A stretch of 64,000 nucleotides of DNA. Source: an uncultured Dorea sp. Its GTDB lineage: Bacteria; Bacillota; Clostridia; Lachnospirales; Lachnospiraceae. Shown here piece by piece: positions 62,791 through 64,000 of this stretch. Position 1 is the stretch's first letter, and every line of letters begins with the position of its first letter. The stretch lies in NCBI GenBank assembly GCA_910584095.1, contig CAJTYU010000001.1, forward strand, positions 124,001-188,000, in the 5' to 3' direction. Below the pieces are notes generated by a model. It had not been told where the DNA came from, did not search any database, and worked only from the letters and a program-made list of their open reading frames with translations. The position numbers and the translations under genes are program-made.

Positions 62791-63228
62791 GTGAGTACAT
62801 TTACAATAGTTCTATTAGTCATAGCAGTAATTTTGCTTATCGTATTCGTCGGCTTGACGTTTCTCGGCCGGAGAATGCAGAAAAAACAAGATGCACAGCA
62901 GGAACAGCTTGAAGCTGCCGCTCAGCAGGTCAGCATGCTGATTATTGATAAGAAGAGGATGAAGCTTAAGGAAGCCGGCTTCCCTCAGTTTGTAGTCGAC
63001 AACACTCCAAAGTACCTGCGACGCTCGAAGGTTCCTGTCGTAAAGGCCAAGATCGGTCCAAAAATTATGACTCTGATGTGCGACGGAGCTATATTTGACC
63101 AGATTCCCGTCAAGAAAGAGGTCAAGGCAACCGTAAGCGGCATCTATATTACCGCAGTGCGGGGCATCCGCGGCCCATTAGTTACACCGCAGAAGAAGAA
63201 GGGCTTCTTTGCAAGATTCAGAAAGTAA
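62791..63228 (+). CDS. Small membrane-anchored protein of unknown function
   Basis: 145 residues from GTG 62791, seven bases after GAGGAGG. One N-terminal membrane helix (about 4-26), a short coiled coil rich in Gln, then a basic globular part (KVPVVKAKIGPKIMTLMCDG, KKEVKATVSGIYITAVRG) and a Lys-rich end. A recurrent Lachnospiraceae gene type as far as I recall; function unknown. Confidence 0.85.
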   Translation: MSTFTIVLLVIAVILLIVFVGLTFLGRRMQKKQDAQQEQLEAAAQQVSMLIIDKKRMKLKEAGFPQFVVDNTPKYLRRSKVPVVKAKIGPKIMTLMCDGAIFDQIPVKKEVKATVSGIYITAVRGIRGPLVTPQKKKGFFARFRK

Positions 63229-63242
63229 GAATAAATAATTAC

Positions 63243-63273
63243 AGAAAAGATTGCGCTTCACGCAATCTTTTCT
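63243..63273. terminator. Bidirectional terminator
   Basis: Perfect 13-bp arms AGAAAAGATTGCG and CGCAATCTTTTCT with a 5-base loop, between convergent genes. U-runs on both strands. Confidence 0.85.
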
Positions 63274-63298
63274 TAATATTTACAATATACGCGCCTGT

Positions 63299-63736
63299 TT
63301 ATCCAATGCCTCTCACATTCACTTTAATCTGACTGTCTGAAAATGGTTCGTTATTGATATCAAGCGCATAAAAAATATTCACGTCGATCTCGTCTTCCCG
63401 GATATCCATCTGCAGATCCTTGGTGTGAATTCCAACAAGAAATTCCCCGAAAGGCGTCTGATAGCTTGTCATATTAATCTTATCCTTTTCAAATACCATA
63501 CGGGTATTGCCGGCTCCGCTTTTACTAATTTCAAATGAAGTGCCGCCTGTAATCTTCACTGTATTCCGGATTGCGCCAGGCATGCCTTCCGCCACTTCGT
63601 CATATATAATATAATGCTTTCCGTTTTTCTGATAATAAGACGCCGGTGTAATGATCTCTATCGGATCATCCTCTCTCTCATCGCCCGGCAGACCATAGTG
63701 AAGACCTGCAATACTAATCAATACTTCTTTCTTCAT
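63299..63736 (-). CDS. DUF1934 protein (YwiB-like beta-barrel)
   Basis: 145 residues. Pattern of beta strands (EVLISIAGLHYG, HYIIYDEVAEGMPGAIRNTVKI, RMVFEKDKINMTSYQTPFGEF) matches the DUF1934 calycin-like barrel. Follows murI on the same strand with a 38-base gap, a pairing common in this group. Function unknown. Confidence 0.9.
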   Translation of the reverse strand: MKKEVLISIAGLHYGLPGDEREDDPIEIITPASYYQKNGKHYIIYDEVAEGMPGAIRNTVKITGGTSFEISKSGAGNTRMVFEKDKINMTSYQTPFGEFLVGIHTKDLQMDIREDEIDVNIFYALDINNEPFSDSQIKVNVRGIG

Positions 63737-63774
63737 AGACCTCTCCCCTTGTAACAGAACGGTTTCTTCATACT

Positions 63775-64000
63775 TTAGTATTCCTCAATATTTATCTGGC
63801 GGATCGTCTCTACATTATATGGAAGAACCGAATTAGCAAACTGTTTGAATTTCTCCGCCGCATCGCTGACATAAAATTCATATTTGTTAAATTCCTCATT
63901 CTCACTGCTCATATTACGCTTTTTAAGAAGCTTCTTTAAATCCATGGCCGCCTCGTATGCGGGATTCACAATCCGGACTCCCTCTCCCATATACTGTATA
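63775..64000 (-). CDS. murI: Glutamate racemase, C-terminal part (runs off the window)
   Basis: The frame is open to the window edge. GEGVRIVNPAYEAAMDLKKLL is the C-terminal segment of MurI; then a polar tail ends at TAA 63775. MurI makes D-Glu for peptidoglycan. Only about 75 residues are visible; the catalytic Cys residues lie outside. The neighbour DUF1934 supports the call. Confidence 0.75.
   Translation of the reverse strand, partial: IQYMGEGVRIVNPAYEAAMDLKKLLKKRNMSSENEEFNKYEFYVSDAAEKFKQFANSVLPYNVETIRQINIEEY

Noticed and set aside
1..64000. CRISPR array or rRNA operon
   Set aside because: No regularly spaced repeats of 25-40 bases with spacers and no rRNA-like sequence; the only tandem repeat is the coding 39-bp unit at 26801-26935.

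Overview
The window is low-to-mid GC DNA with Gram-positive ribosome binding sites and no oxygen-dependent metabolism in view. Its gene content is typical of a gut anaerobe of the Lachnospiraceae (Clostridium cluster XIVa): a DUF1934 gene next to murI, small Lachnospiraceae-type membrane proteins, a BMP-type nucleoside transporter, a glycyl radical enzyme, AraC-controlled hexosamine use, and BspA-like leucine-rich repeats. The assignment rests on gene content only; no rRNA is present.

Layout. (1) 1-1.9 kb: 5' part of a DUF2130 gene and an esterase-like hydrolase. (2) 1.9-8.7 kb: an AT-rich accessory block with a WYL regulator, a GNAT acetyltransferase, an ArsR-like regulator beside a dead ABC ATPase, a deletion-scarred HAD phosphatase, a deletion-scarred DUF188 gene, a 540-residue coiled-coil protein of unknown function and a flavin oxidoreductase. 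It ends beside tRNA-Cys and tRNA-Glu. (3) 9.1-20.8 kb: hexosamine and sugar use, with a NahK-like kinase, nagA, a GH13_4 amylosucrase-like enzyme, a divergent AraC regulator, nagB and a three-gene sugar ABC importer. A TTTGTGC-type motif abuts the -10 box of two of these promoters. (4) 21.2-31.5 kb: one long minus-strand operon of overlapping genes: hybrid histidine kinase, membrane-anchored LRR protein, MoxR ATPase, DUF58 protein, a transglutaminase-fold membrane protein lacking the catalytic cysteine, and an EamA transporter. (5) 31.9-42.45 kb: a plus-strand island of redox genes (LysR, cupin, four flavodoxin-like genes, DUF4405, MATE, deleted aldo/keto reductase, carboxymuconolactone decarboxylase-like) followed by mobile-element debris (Cys-rich VLP protein, RepA-like initiator, serine recombinase tail). 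(6) 42.5-46.1 kb: VanW protein, a self-regulated XRE/DUF3169 pair with three operator copies, an alkyltransferase-like protein and an ArsC-family protein. (7) 46.1-57.5 kb: a nucleoside salvage and uptake operon: udk, udp, BMP lipoprotein, yjjI, yjjW, ABC ATPase and two permeases, cdd, add, deoB. (8) 57.7-64 kb: a pseudouridine synthase, a TrpXYZ-type ABC transporter, an FKBP/trigger-factor-like lipoprotein, a small membrane protein, DUF1934 and the 3' end of murI.

Two parts deserve most attention. The first is the glycyl radical enzyme pair YjjI/YjjW, embedded between the lipoprotein and ABC genes of the nucleoside operon. The second is the sensor kinase-LRR-MoxR-DUF58-pseudo-transglutaminase operon. 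A recurring feature of both accessory blocks is genes that keep their N- and C-termini but have lost the middle.
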